64,000 bases of DNA from Pleurostoma richardsiae (Eukaryota > Ascomycota > Sordariomycetes > Calosphaeriales > Pleurostomataceae). Both the position numbers and the translations under genes were made by a program. The notes beneath the pieces were generated by a model. It was not told the DNA's origin and searched no databases. It was given only the letters and a program-made list of their open reading frames with translations. Of this stretch, positions 53,763 through 64,000 are shown piece after piece (position 1 is the stretch's first letter; the number at the start of each line of letters is the position of its first letter). The stretch covers positions 558,001 through 622,000 of the forward strand of contig JANBVO010000007.1 of assembly GCA_030052745.1 (NCBI GenBank). The letters run 5' to 3'.

Positions 53763-55164
53763 GGCTCTTGGTGTGATGTTGAGTGTAAGGGCGGATATGA
53801 ACAGGTGCTTGCTGAGCCGGTCTGAGCGGCTTGTCTGGGATAACTTCTGCTGGCTGTTCCGAACTTCAAATCCAACTCATGTCCTCATCGCGAGATAGCG
53901 CTGCTTCTTATAGTCAACTCAGGATAAACGCCGGCGAGACCATGCCTTGGTCCTCACCAACTGCATGCAACGGACATACCACAATGGTTCATCACTCCGG
54001 GCACGGATATCGCAATGACGCCGGTGAACCGCGTGAAGCTTGTTGAAAGAAAAGGCCTCTAAGAAAAAGTGTGCGGAGGTCGGTGATTGTCCTTGGGGTA
54101 ATCCGGACAAAGCAGCGTATCACCAAGACCCCGAGAGTATCGCCAGTTTTTCCAAATTCCGGTGTCAATGCCTTGTACACAGAAAATGACAGCCTGATAG
54201 ACAACCATCGGTCTCGGTATTGATGCGCCGGGGACTGGCGAGGAACCACTTGGCCGAGGCGGACACTGACCGTAGATACGGACCGAGCGAAATAAGTGCC
54301 ACATGTCGGTCCCGACGGGGCAAGGACCCGGGCATGCCAATGCCATAGGTCGCTGAACCACGCCATGAGTGGACATTGAGAACCATCTATTTCCTCGCCT
54401 CACTTGCTGAAACAAGTGATTTGACAATGAGCAATCAACCAGAGTGCATTCAGCTCTCGGGCCCGACAACATGCCCTGCGTAGCCGAGACGGACAAAACC
54501 AAAGGCGACAGATGATACGCCGGTGTCTGACGCACCAAGCCTAGAAACAGGTTCCTCAAAGTCACTTGAGAGCTTCATATGAGAGGACAGCAGCGCAGCC
54601 GCAGCAAGGATCCATCCATAATGGGTACCCGTGCGCTCGACGAGGCTTGTGGCATTCGGATCAGCTCAAGTGCTCAACGTGCGGGTTCCTGTATGCTTAA
54701 TCCTTTCGGACTGACGGCCTCAGCTATGGTAGATCTTTGTCAAGCGATTTCGCCATCATTCTCCTTCTGGAACTGTCACTTGAGAGTAAATAAGACGGTG
54801 CGGAGAGAACAGGAGAAAATGTTCAGCGATCAACCTGTGTCAAGCTTGGTTTTTAGATTGAGATGGTGAGGATATTGCCGGTAGCAAAACAAGCAAAGAC
54901 GAGGCAGAGCAAAGCGATCGCTTATGAATGGAACCCACCACCTGACTACTACACCGCTCAGAAGGATCGAATATCTAAGTCAGAAGACAGAGAATGAATA
55001 TACGGAGGTAATGGATTGGAGGACGGGAATGCAAAGTGTAGATTGGTTGTTGGTGCCTGAGGCAGAAGTTTTCCCAAGATCCGATGCCGAAGCTCTGGAA
55101 ATTTTGGCAGCGCGAGCCCAGCCGACAGAGATCCGGGTACCAAATCTCGCGACCAACCGCGATA
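53763..55164. other. 1.4-kb intergenic, no supported gene
   Basis: Divergent promoters of the 136-aa gene (-) and uL15m (+). A minus-strand frame at 54059-54565 (168 codons) has no recognisable motif and is not called. Confidence 0.45.
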
Positions 55165-56142
55165 ATGCCACCACGGGTACCGCTGCTGCAGGCAGCACAG
55201 TGCTGTAGAGCATCGTTTGAGGCACCCAGTTCGTCGCCCGCCTCTCTCGCGTCGCTCTTTGCCTCCCTGTCGGTCCAGTCGCGGAGCGCCTCCATCCTCG
55301 CCAACCTCTCCGATAATAAGGGCGCCTACAGCAAACGGATCCGCAAAGGCCGAGGCCCTTCATCGGGCTACGGAAAGACGTCTGGTCGCGGCCACAAGGG
55401 TCAGAAGCAGCATGGCAAGGTGAAGCCGTGGTTCCAGGGTGGTCAGACACCATTGATATTCAAGCATGGCCGGAAGGGATTTGATAATATGTGAGCCTCG
55501 CCCTTTCGCTTCCACTATGTCGCCCGTTGAGGCAGGCCATGGACTCACTCGCGACGCTTGTTTAGCCGCGCCCCCGTCCTGTCCGAAGTCAATCTTGACA
55601 CGTTGCAAGCTTGGATCGACGCTGGCCGGATAGACGCCTCCAGGCAGATCACCCCGAAGGAGCTGATCAAATCGGGACTTGTCGGTAGCGTCAAGGACGG
55701 AGTCAAGCTCCTTGCCAGGGGCTCGGAAGGGCTGCGTAGCCCCGTCGACATCCTCGTATCACGCGCCTCTGCGGCGGCGATCGACGCCATCGAGAGAGCA
55801 GGAGGCAAGATCGTGACGCGATACTACACGAAGCAGGCCATCAAGCGACTGGTGAAGGGTGAGAGTGCTAGCACAGATGTGCCCCTTCCTGTGGGCTCCG
55901 AGCATGTGGAGGGCATCCTAGAGAAGACGAGGAACGGCCCGCATTTCTACAGACTGCCGGATCCGACAAGCAGATGGGACATGGAGTACTACCGAGACCC
56001 GGCTCACCGGGGTTATTTGAGCCACACATTGCAACCGGGAGAGTCGCCCAGCTTGTACTTTAAGGTGCCGACTGAGAGGAGAATACAGGGGAGGACGAGA
56101 AGGCAGAAGAAGGAGCAGGTCGAAGACGACAAGCTCTTCTAG
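55165..56142 (+). CDS. Mitochondrial ribosomal protein uL15m (MRPL10 type), two exons
   Basis: Large-subunit protein of the mitochondrial ribosome. Exons 55165-55490 and 55566-56142 (75-bp intron, donor GTGAGC, acceptor TTTAG) give 300 aa. The N-terminus [18 protein letters not shown] is a basic, hydroxylated mitochondrial presequence. The uL15 signature follows: [20 protein letters not shown] and [20 protein letters not shown]. After the splice comes [20 protein letters not shown], then [20 protein letters not shown], and the C-terminal strand [20 protein letters not shown]. The remaining mitochondria-specific extension contains [20 protein letters not shown]. Length fits fungal uL15m. An in-frame upstream ATG at 55084 gives 27 extra residues without targeting character, so 55165 is preferred. 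Confidence 0.95.
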
Positions 56143-56882
56143 TTCTGCCACGGCTGATGCGGGGACCTGGGGCCCGGCGGTCGACGTCCAACCGCCATAT
56201 ACTATAAAATATGCAATTCAATCATGTATATCAGCACCTCTACATACTTCAAAATCGCCGCATTGGCTCCATAACTTGATGGCTGACCTATGAAGCGTCA
56301 TATTGCGGCCAGTTGGATCACCAGGTCCTGACTCTGCCATCATTTCTGCATTTGGCAGCGGATTCTTCTCAGGGGGCTGGTAACTTATCGAGGACCTGGC
56401 TCTCTTGCTACGGCTGCGCAGGAGTTTCATTGGCAGATAGTTAGTTACACCTGCCTTACCTCATGCAAGATGCTACCAGCCGACAGTTGGAGGACCTAGC
56501 GTCGGTTGGCCAGGCCACTCCATGACGAAGCGGAGCTCTTTGTGCGCCGGTCCCCTCCTCCTGCCCATCTCCAAGCTCAGCAGCATCGCAATCGTCTGCG
56601 GAGGCTCTCGTCGCTGTGCGCCTTGACACCGGAGAGATTGACATTTGGTGTTGCAGATACTCTACTTTGTTCATTTGAACGCCAATTGGTACGTTCGTCA
56701 TTGCTGCCGGCGCATCGTCATTACGAATCGATTACGACGCCCGAAGCCTGCTTCACGCTGCCGCCTGCTTTGGATCTCGACCTGCCTTTATCGGAGTCGG
56801 CTAGACTCCTCTCATAATCCTCTATAAGCCGCATTCGCCCGTCTCTGCCAGTGGGGGGATTGATCAGGCTAGCCCTGCGATC
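56143..56882. promoter_or_regulatory. Intergenic: uL15m 3' flank and MVP1 promoter/leader
   Basis: 740 bp between two plus-strand genes. The part at about 56550-56882 is CT-rich and probably leader of MVP1. No defined motif assigned. Confidence 0.45.
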
Positions 56883-59571
56883 ATGTCTTCTATCTTCGGC
56901 TCTTCCCCGCCGTCTGCCCAGTCGCCATCTCGGGAGTCGTCCTTTGCTCGGTCGCGCCACTCGCTCTTCGACGAGAACGAAAGCTCCATGACACGCTCTA
57001 ACTCGAACTCTCTCTTCGCCGACGACGACTTTGGCAATGACGGCGCTGCCTCGCCGTGGGACCTGCCCACTCCTCGCAAGCAGCAGAGCCGGGCGGATGT
57101 CATGCGTAACCTGCTTCCGACGTCTGACGTCCCGGACACCTATGTTGAGGTCTTCGACGCCATCGTCCGCGAGGATGGCGCCGCAGGCAAGGTCGGCGCC
57201 GGGGGTGTGGCCCGGACACTCGCCGCTGCGAAGCTCGGGGCAGATGAGCAGAGCAGAATCATGAGCATTGTCGCGCCAAGCGGAGGAGAAGTAGCGCTAG
57301 GAAGAGGCGAGTTCAACTGCCTTCTGGCCTTGATTGGCCTTGCTCAAGAAGGAGAGGCTGTCAGCCTGGATACAGTCGATGAGCGGCGTAAAAGTGAGTT
57401 CACTTTCTCTATCGTGGCGTATCTGCCCTATCGTCCTCCGCGAATGGAGCGGCTTCCGATGGATTAATCTCGTCAATTGGCTACCCAGCCTCGACAGCTC
57501 CTGTGGGGCGTGCAACGCTGAAGCTAACCGATCCGTCATCTAACCGTACAGATCTCCCACACCCCAAGCTTCCCGGTCTCGTCACGGACAACAACGACGC
57601 CGCGACGGTCTTTGCTCGCGCCAACGAGCTTTCCGCAAAGCTTCCCCAGCGCCCTGCTACTCCAACCAAAGCTCCCCAGCCGGCGCCGCCAAGGCCGGCG
57701 CGAGCGCTGCGGAAGCCGTCGATGGATTACCCCGAAGATCCGTGGAATACGGCGGACGCCCACAAGAACCACAACCATGCGCAGCCTCCGGCACCTTTGA
57801 CAAATGGCACGGGACTCGATGCCGCTGCCAGCCCCTCGCTCAACGGGCACGGAAGTGCGAGGTTTAGCCTGCGCGACGACGACGCTGAGGCAGGCCGGAC
57901 AACTTCGACCTTTACTACGACCGCTGGCCTAGAAGGTGCAACATCCAGGCAGTCCTCCTTTGCTGCCGCCCCGACCCCAGGCGGTGGCTGGGGCGTTGGC
58001 TTCCTTGAAAGCAACGCTCCACAAGGAGAAGGCGGCCCGAGCAGTGAGCAGCCTACGATTCCGTTCGGAGGATCTGGAGGCGACGACGGTACCGGAGCTG
58101 GCGATAACCCACCTGGAGCACCGAATCCTAGCAGGATGCTTGGTAGCGGCCGGACCGGTGCGGCTGTTGAGGAGAACATCCTTGTGACCCTGCTGCCGGA
58201 GAAGGAGGGGATGTTCATGTTCCAGCACCACAATTACGAGGTGACAAGCCTGCGCCGTGGAAGCAAGGTTGTCCGGCGCTACAGTGACTTTGCGTGGCTG
58301 CTCGACTGCCTCCATAAGCGGTTTCCATTTAGAGTGTTGCCTCTTCTCCCCCCGAAGAGAGTTGCCGGTACGTTGCGCCCCGTTCTTGAACCTACAGCAA
58401 CATGACAACGCGGTATTATGGCCGTCCCTTACATATTGAATTACCTGTTTTGCCAGCTGCTGCAGCGACCATGCACTAATCAGTCACCCGACGTGTTCAG
58501 TCAATGGCAATCACCTGTCGAACGACGGCGCTTTCATCGAGAAGCGACGCCGGGGCCTGGCTAGATTCCTGAACGCCCTCGTCCGTCATCCAGTTCTCGG
58601 CCAGGAGCAGCTGGTGAAGATGTTCTTGACCATTCCAACGGTGTGTGATCTCCCACACAGGCGTATGCGACCATGATCATCTAATGGGCTGATCTTCTCA
58701 TTAGGAGCTCGCTGTCTGGCGCAAGCAAGCAACTATATCCGTCCAAGACGAATTTGCTGGACGGCCGCTCCCACAGGGACTCGAGGATTCCCTCCCACCA
58801 CAGCTAGAAGATCTTTTCATGCGTACGCGCACAGGGGTTAAGCGCTCAGCGGAGCTGTACATCACCGTATGCAATGTTATGGACAGACTGGTGAAGCGCT
58901 CCGAGGGAGTGGCTGCTGACCATGCACGCATTGCTCTTTCACTAACATCACTCACGGAGGTGTCGGCCGACACCTACGCGACGGACACCAATGACGTCCC
59001 TCTCCTGAACGACGGGCTCCAGGCGATGAGCAAGCATCTTCGTACCGCGCAGAGCCTCATGGAGGATGAGTCGCGCGCTTGGGACGAGGGCGTATTGGAG
59101 GACCTGAAGAGACAACGCGATGCTCTGGTCAGTGTAAGAGATCTGTTCGACCGACGGGAGCGGCTTGATAAGGATAATATCCCATACCTTGAGAGACGGA
59201 TCCAGGCCAACGAGACGAAGCTCGCGAATCTGCGGGCAAAGCCAGAGGGGCTGGTGAAGCCTGGAGAGATTGAGAAGGTCGTCGAAGCAATCATTAAGGT
59301 AGGTGGCTTGCCATTGTCCAGACGGCCAGGAATATTCTCCGGCTGACCACCGTGTTTTCAGGACAAGGAGTCAATCGTCAATCAGCACAACCGCTCTGTC
59401 TTCGTCAAGGAGTGCATTCGTGACGAGCTGGTCTACTTCCAGCAGACGCAGTACCACGTCTCGCGCTGGAACCAGGACTGGGCACAGGAGCGTGTCAAGT
59501 ACTCGGAGATGTTGGCAGACAACTGGCGCCAGCTGCTGGACGACCTAGAGGGCATGCCGCTGGGGGATTAG
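56883..59571 (+). CDS. mvp1: Sorting nexin MVP1 (PX-BAR), five exons
   Basis: Endosomal sorting nexin that binds PI3P and forms tubules for retrieval of cargo to the Golgi. Exons: 56883-57393, 57552-58367, 58501-58640, 58705-59298, 59362-59571; introns 158, 133, 64 and 63 bp; 756 aa. Residues 1-60 are Ser-rich (SSIFGSSPPSAQSPS). An EH-like helical segment spans about 75-165 (YVEVFDAIVREDGAAGKVGA, GRGEFNCLLALIGLAQEGEA). Then NLPHPKLPGLV opens a Pro-rich linker. The PX domain begins at about 377 (ENILVTLLPEKEGMFMFQHH, RRYSDFAWLLDCLHKRFPFR), with LPPKRVAVNGNHLSND rebuilt by splicing. The BAR region fills the rest (LYITVCNVMDRLVKRSEGVA, EKVVEAIIKDKESIVNQHNR, FVKECIRDELVYFQQTQYHV). Domain order and length match filamentous-fungal MVP1. 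Confidence 0.95.
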
Positions 59572-61157
59572 CCAGCCGGTCGACCGTGAAGGGAGCTGGA
59601 TGGTAGTGAGAGATCTTGGTGGCCTGGGAGATGAGGACCTGGCTGCTGTGCCCCTGGTGTTTGTCTTTGGTTTGTCTGTGTTTCTGATTCTGATTTGCGG
59701 GTTGTTTCCTCCATCGGCGAGCGTGTTGCATATGCATACTTATACGACTTGCTTGAAGGACGAGGCTGTTGTTGTTGTTGCTATTAATACCCATTCATTG
59801 CCCAGTATTGCTCGCTCGAGGTCGGAGGAAGGCGACAGATACCGACAGCTATATCAGCCACATACCGCGCATACGTACGTTTTAGTGCAGGCCCATGAGA
59901 AGCGTCATCGTGAGCCTTATCTCGTCATCCCTGTGACCACCTAAGCACCTGCCGAGGGATTTTGACATTACCTTTTCCTTGCCGGGGGGGACGGCAACGG
60001 CGTTCCTGATGCCACGTACAGGGGGTCCGGCGATATCTAACACTGGACACCTGAATATTACCGATTGGACCCTTGGTCGGGCCTTCGCGTATTGTCATCT
60101 GCCGCCTGCAAAAGGTTACGTTACGTCCCTTGCCTCACTTAGCCTTAGGTCAGGCAATGCAGAGGGAGGTAGTGCTTAAGTGCCCCCTGGGGTAAGGCAG
60201 GTATCTAGGTAGGTAGGTACCTACCTCAGGTTTGTAGATATGTGACGATTTGCAGGCGCTCGGGGTGAAAAGCGTCGACGGCAGGGGTGAGCGAGGCTCC
60301 CCTTGTAGCGATATTAGGTATCTGCCTACCGACCTACCGACCTAAGGTACCTACCTATATAAACGCGTTCCAGGCTATTCCTCCGGCCTTCGCCACCGCA
60401 TCTCAAGGTTAAGTCACGTCTGTATCTGTGCCGGTGCTCCGTAGATACCTTCCTGGGTGATTGAAGGTACCTGCCTTTCCTCACACTTTCATGGGCACAG
60501 ATTGGCAGAGTAGGTACCTATTCTCGGCAGGCGCACTAATCCCCGCCGTCGATGATTGGCGTGATGGCTCCCCATAGTGAGATGCTCCTCCTTGGCCTTT
60601 TTCAGCCTCGTCTGCCCTATCTCACTTACCCCTCTATCCTAACTCTCTCCCCCGCCTCCAGGCTGCACACCGAGCTGTAGACTGTCTGCCGAGTGATAAA
60701 GCACTTTAAGGCCGTTCACCTTCTTTTCCACCTCCATATCATCAGCCGCAGCGCCATCCTCCAGGGTCTAGAAGGGCCTCCATCCCGCAGATCCGAACGC
60801 GAAGAGTCCCGCATTGGTAACGCCGCGCGGGGGCATCACTCCGCGAGATTCGGCCCGACACCACGGACGAACGAGACGTCGCAGCTCCTCGAGCAAGCAG
60901 CAGAGTAGAGCATCAGCCGGCCAGCAGTGACGAGCAGTGACAAGCAGCGACAAGCAGCCTTGGCTCGAGACACCTGCTTTCTCACCCGCAGCTCGGACGG
61001 CCGTCCGTGCCTTGCGCTCGACGCCTTGCCCTACCCGCTGCGCGTGCGTGTGTGCGTGCCGTATCGTGCACCACCACTGCTCCACCCCCCTCTTCTGGCC
61101 ACTCCAATCAACAGGCGCTCTCGGCACTCTTGCTAGGCGGCGGCGGCGGTCGGAAAG
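59572..61157. promoter_or_regulatory. Intergenic: MVP1 3' flank and DCN1 promoter/leader, with TACCTA islands
   Basis: 1.6 kb. TAGGTA/TACCTA-rich islands lie at about 60199-60235 and 60318-60358. The last 300 bp before the DCN1 ATG include imperfect GACGAGCAGT/GACAAGCAGC repeats (60925-60957) and CT-rich leader. No gene recognised. Confidence 0.5.
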
Positions 61158-63240
61158 ATGCCGGCCTTGACGAACCTTCAGAAGTCGTTGGTGACGCAGT
61201 TTGTTGCGGCCACCGGCGCCAACGATAAGACCGCTCTCCGGGTACGTTCCAGCCCAGAACCCACGAAAGCCTCGACTGTGCTGTTTCCCTCCCACTCGCC
61301 CCCGCCTGGCTCTCATTCCTATTTTGTCGGTCTTTGTCTGCTTCACAGTCCGGTGTCTTCGGAGGCGCTCGCCGCACCGTTCCACCACCCTTTTCAACTG
61401 TGTCCGAACCGGCCCTTTTCAGGGACTGCAACGTGCCTGCGAGGTGCAGTCTCACTTGCCTCGTGCTGACCATGTCTCGGATAAAACAGTTCCTGAAAAA
61501 CGCCAACTTCAAGCTTGACGTTGCCGCCGATACGTGAGTACTGTCTCGACTGCCCCTATAATTTTCCCTTTCACCTTCGCCTCCTTTGGTTTCCACCGGG
61601 CTGCACTCAATCAATTGGGGAGCCGAGATCGACCGCCTGTACCGGGGTGTCCGGATACCCTCTCCGCCGATTTTCGACCCGCGCCTTCGCGGGGCCACAT
61701 GGCGGCCCCTCCCTCGAAGGACGATCCATTTCATGCCGCCGCAAACCCTTCGACGTTGTATGATACGGGGAATTGAGAGGAAAATAGCACCACGGGACTA
61801 CCAGTCTGCATGGCGAGAGAAAGTTAGACTGTCGTTTGGGCTTGCAAGCGAGAAAGACAAAAGACCGAATTGGGATCGACGAGCTTCATGTCCCATGGTT
61901 CTCGTGAAGCTTCCTGTGTTCCACGACTTTCCCTTCCAGTCATAAAAAGACTCGGCGATCTCATCACTATTCCCATACTACTTCTTTCTGCTTTCCGCCA
62001 TTATGTGCTTCGCGGGGCTGTTTAAAAGAAGGAGACGCGCGCCGCCGCCAAAGAAACCAGCCTCTCGCGACACAGCTGTCTCGACCCCACCTGCAAACGA
62101 TATCCCACCGTCATCTCTTTCTCCGCCGGCGAAAACTGCCTCCCCCCTCAGCAGCGACCTAAGGAAAACATCTAACCAGAATCAGCCACCGGGGCTGCCA
62201 GTACCAGCATCAGCCGCCATGCCAAAGGCTCCTCGGCACGGGAAGAAGGGGGCCGAGTATGACATGTCGTCCCGAGGCGTGTGGTCTTCTGCATTCTTGC
62301 CAGGCGGGGGGAGCAGGAGCAATCGACCCATTGCGTTGCCAGTGCAGTCGCGGCGCTCATTTGCTAGCCCCCCCACGTTGAGGGGACTTCAGGACGCGTG
62401 TGAGGATCTTGGGCTGACCTTTCTCTGGATGCAGCTACTTCGCTTCCAACCCCGATGTTGGAGGCGTCTCAAGTGCGGCGAGGGAAGCGACGCTGGAGAA
62501 GATGTTCGATGATCTCAGAGGTCGGTCGAATCCTCAGGGGCATCATGGTATCACGACTAACTTGCTTGAACAGACCCCTCTGCAGACCCCAAGGATTCCA
62601 TAGCGGCAGAGTCGACTATGGCATATCTGACGAGCCTAGGCGTGAATATGGAAAATGCGGAGATGTTCGTGGCATTGGAACTTGTGCAGGCTCCTAGCTT
62701 CGGTGAAATCACCAGGAAAGGCTTCGTCGATGGATGGAAGGCAACACGGTGAGTCGACCAGGAGCTGCTCCTAATGAAACGAACTCCTGGATTGTTGACG
62801 ATGGCGATAGTGTGAATCCTTCAAAATCGGCCCACCAACAGTACATCCGCACCCGCATCGCCCACCTATCCAGTGATCCAGTCTATTTCAAAAAGGTCTA
62901 CAGGCACACCTTCATCGCATGCAAGGAGCCTGAACAGAGAGCACTGACGTTGGAGAATGCGCTGGTCTTCTGGGACATGATCTTCTCTCCTCCTGGCCGG
63001 CCGTGGAAGACCGCCAGCCACGACTGGCTGGAATTGTGGAAGCAGTTCTTGGGTGAGAAATGGACGAGGTCTGTCAACCGTGACATGTGGAATCAGACTC
63101 TGGAGTTCGCCAACAAGAGCATGGCCGACGAGACGCTGAGCTTTTGGAGCGAGGACGGCGCGTGGCCCGGAGTCATTGACGAATTCGTTGCCTGGTTTCG
63201 AGAGAAGTACCCAGTTGATGCAATGGAGACTGACAACTAA
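61158..63240 (+). CDS. dcn1: DCN1, defective in cullin neddylation protein 1, five exons
   Basis: Scaffold-type E3 that promotes NEDD8 transfer to cullins. Exons: 61158-61241, 61490-61533, 62435-62520, 62574-62748, 62811-63240; introns 248, 901, 53 and 62 bp; 272 aa. Exons 1-2 make a UBA-like domain: MPALTNLQKSLVTQFVAATG, ALRFLKNANFKLDVAAD, then YFASNPDV from exon 3. The PONY domain follows: EATLEKMFDDLRDPSADPKD, STMAYLTSLGVNMENAEMFV, YFKKVYRHTFIACKEPEQRA, WLELWKQFLGEKWTRSVNRD, MWNQTLEFANKSMADETLSF, and the cullin-binding end EDGAWPGVIDEFVAWFREK. Intron 2 (901 bp) is far longer than any other here and contains an ATG-initiated frame at 62003 (see findings). The last acceptor, GATAG at 62810, was chosen because it alone preserves frame, giving TRVNPSKSAHQQYIRT. 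Confidence 0.92.
62003..62256 (+). CDS. Possible alternative first exon of DCN1 inside intron 2
   Basis: An ATG at 62003 opens MCFAGLFKRRRRAPPPKKPA followed by a Ser/Pro/Lys-rich stretch. At 62257 a donor GTATGA occurs in phase 2, the same phase that DCN1 exon 3 needs at 62435. Splicing there would give 84 codons plus two bases, then YFASNPDV and the PONY domain, replacing the UBA-like domain. Upstream (61950-62002) lies a CT-rich stretch resembling a leader. This is an inference from splice phase only; the frame may instead be a nested or spurious ORF (it stays open to 62512 unspliced). Confidence 0.35.
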
Positions 63241-63753
63241 GGCGGAGGGTGCGGAACGCTGGGTTGTCATGGATTACCCCGGGGACCCTACCGGCATAGT
63301 CGTTGCGAGTGTGGTGCATGGGCTAGAGCGAAGCACAGGCGTCGTTACGGAAGCTCAGGCAGGACGGAGTATTGATAACCTTCACCTTCCCCCGCATAAT
63401 ACGCATCGCTGGTATTAGAAGCGTATCTGATAGAATGGAGCGCAGCTGTTGAAGCATTGCATGCCCAGACTCTATGGCAGCGAAATCGCCAGCAGATAAG
63501 CCCTCCCCATTTTGTCTGGCCTGGCTACAAGTGCAGGAGAGACCCTATTATTCCATTTCCCTACGACCGAAAGTTGAGCCAAGTGCACTATCCGCCGCTA
63601 AGGAACAATGCTCGCTCGTCTGGCGCGAAGGGAACAATGCTTGTTGCCTATTATCTTATCTACCTCTTGCACTGCGCCTATATGCCCTCGGGACAGTGAA
63701 GATTTTCTATAGTGACAGGGCCGGGAAATCGACTGGCTTGGTAAGCGGGTATC
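63241..63753. other. Convergent intergenic region at the right end
   Basis: 3' flanks of DCN1 (+) and of the partial minus-strand gene. No other feature recognised. Confidence 0.45.
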
Positions 63754-64000
63754 ACGACATGGACTCAAAGAAATGATGTTCCAGCACGATCGAATTAATC
63801 ATCTTCCAGATCGCATACGCCTGCAGCAACCAGAACCCAAGTGCATGCATATAATACACATAGATCCTCCATATTCTTGGGTTCGCTGCCGTCCCGGTTG
63901 GCTTTGGCGTGCCATTCACTTCTATCCTACAACTGCTCGGTTCTTTCGTTTCTTCCGTAAGCGTCTGGCGCACTGTCGTCAGCCTATCGAAATGCCTTCG
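63752..64000 (-). CDS. 3' part of a gene cut by the window edge; membrane-type C-terminus
   Basis: A minus-strand frame is open from the window edge (64000) to a stop at 63752. It has no ATG start in the window, so it would be the last exon of a gene lying to the right. It encodes a polar stretch (RRHFDRLTTVRQTLTEETKE) and then an aromatic hydrophobic segment (WRIYVYYMHALGFWLLQAYA) that could be a transmembrane helix, ending EHHFFESMS. Family unknown. With only 82 codons, it may also be chance. Confidence 0.35.
   Translation of the reverse strand, partial: RRHFDRLTTVRQTLTEETKEPSSCRIEVNGTPKPTGTAANPRIWRIYVYYMHALGFWLLQAYAIWKMINSIVLEHHFFESMS

Noticed and set aside
54059-54565. 168-codon minus-strand frame
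   Set aside because: Cys/Pro/Arg-rich without any family resemblance; no supporting start context.

Overview
The window looks like nuclear DNA of a filamentous ascomycete (Pezizomycotina, probably a Sordariomycete). Genes are split by short introns (about 50-160 bp) with GTRNGT-like donors and CTAAC/CTGAC branch sites close to the acceptor. The gene set is typical of moulds: GH16 chitin-glucan transglycosylase, GT15 mannosyltransferase, NmrA-like and SDR oxidoreductases, SANT/Myb regulators, an AUR1/PAP2-type membrane enzyme. Intergenic DNA carries TACCTA and TACGGAGTA motifs and homopolymer runs. Nothing suggests prokaryotic, viral or active transposon DNA. I rebuilt exon structures by hand from splice signals, reading frame and family consensus; none is backed by transcript data.

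Layout. 0.7-6.2 kb: OHCU decarboxylase (purine breakdown, -) divergent from PRP19 (spliceosome U-box E3, +), then a RING protein with two SUMO-interaction-like motifs (+). 6.9-11.3 kb: two minus-strand genes of unknown function, separated by a 15-bp-period minisatellite. 12.0-15.7 kb: an SDR (+) converging on a GPI-type CRH/UTR2 chitin transglycosylase (-). 15.7-30 kb: sparse region with two SANT/Myb genes, one - (19.3-21.2 kb) and one + (29.9-31.1 kb), transcribed away from each other across 8.7 kb without a convincing gene. 33.8-38.6 kb: an IlvD/Edd dihydroxy-acid dehydratase paralog without a mitochondrial presequence (+), convergent with a KRE2/MNT1 mannosyltransferase (-). 43-44.2 kb: PAP2/AUR1-like membrane protein (-). 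48.6-49.4 kb: NmrA-like NAD(P)-binding protein (+). 51.3-53.8 kb: an ankyrin protein with a long amphipathic/hydrophobic tail (-) and a small two-exon gene of unknown function (-). 55.2-63.2 kb: a plus-strand run of housekeeping genes: mitochondrial ribosomal protein uL15m, sorting nexin MVP1, and DCN1 (cullin neddylation). The right edge cuts a minus-strand gene.

Functional themes are independent housekeeping units rather than one cluster: ubiquitin-family control (PRP19, SIM-RING protein, DCN1), cell wall and secretory pathway (CRH, KRE2, PAP2, MVP1), metabolism (OHCU decarboxylase, DHAD paralog, SDRs) and transcription (two SANT/Myb genes). I see no secondary-metabolite cluster. The observations most worth following are a phase-compatible alternative first exon inside the 901-bp DCN1 intron, the 15-bp minisatellite, the ankyrin protein tail, the 8-nt microexon of the DHAD paralog, and the Myb gene whose true first exon lies 661 bp upstream of the long ORF.
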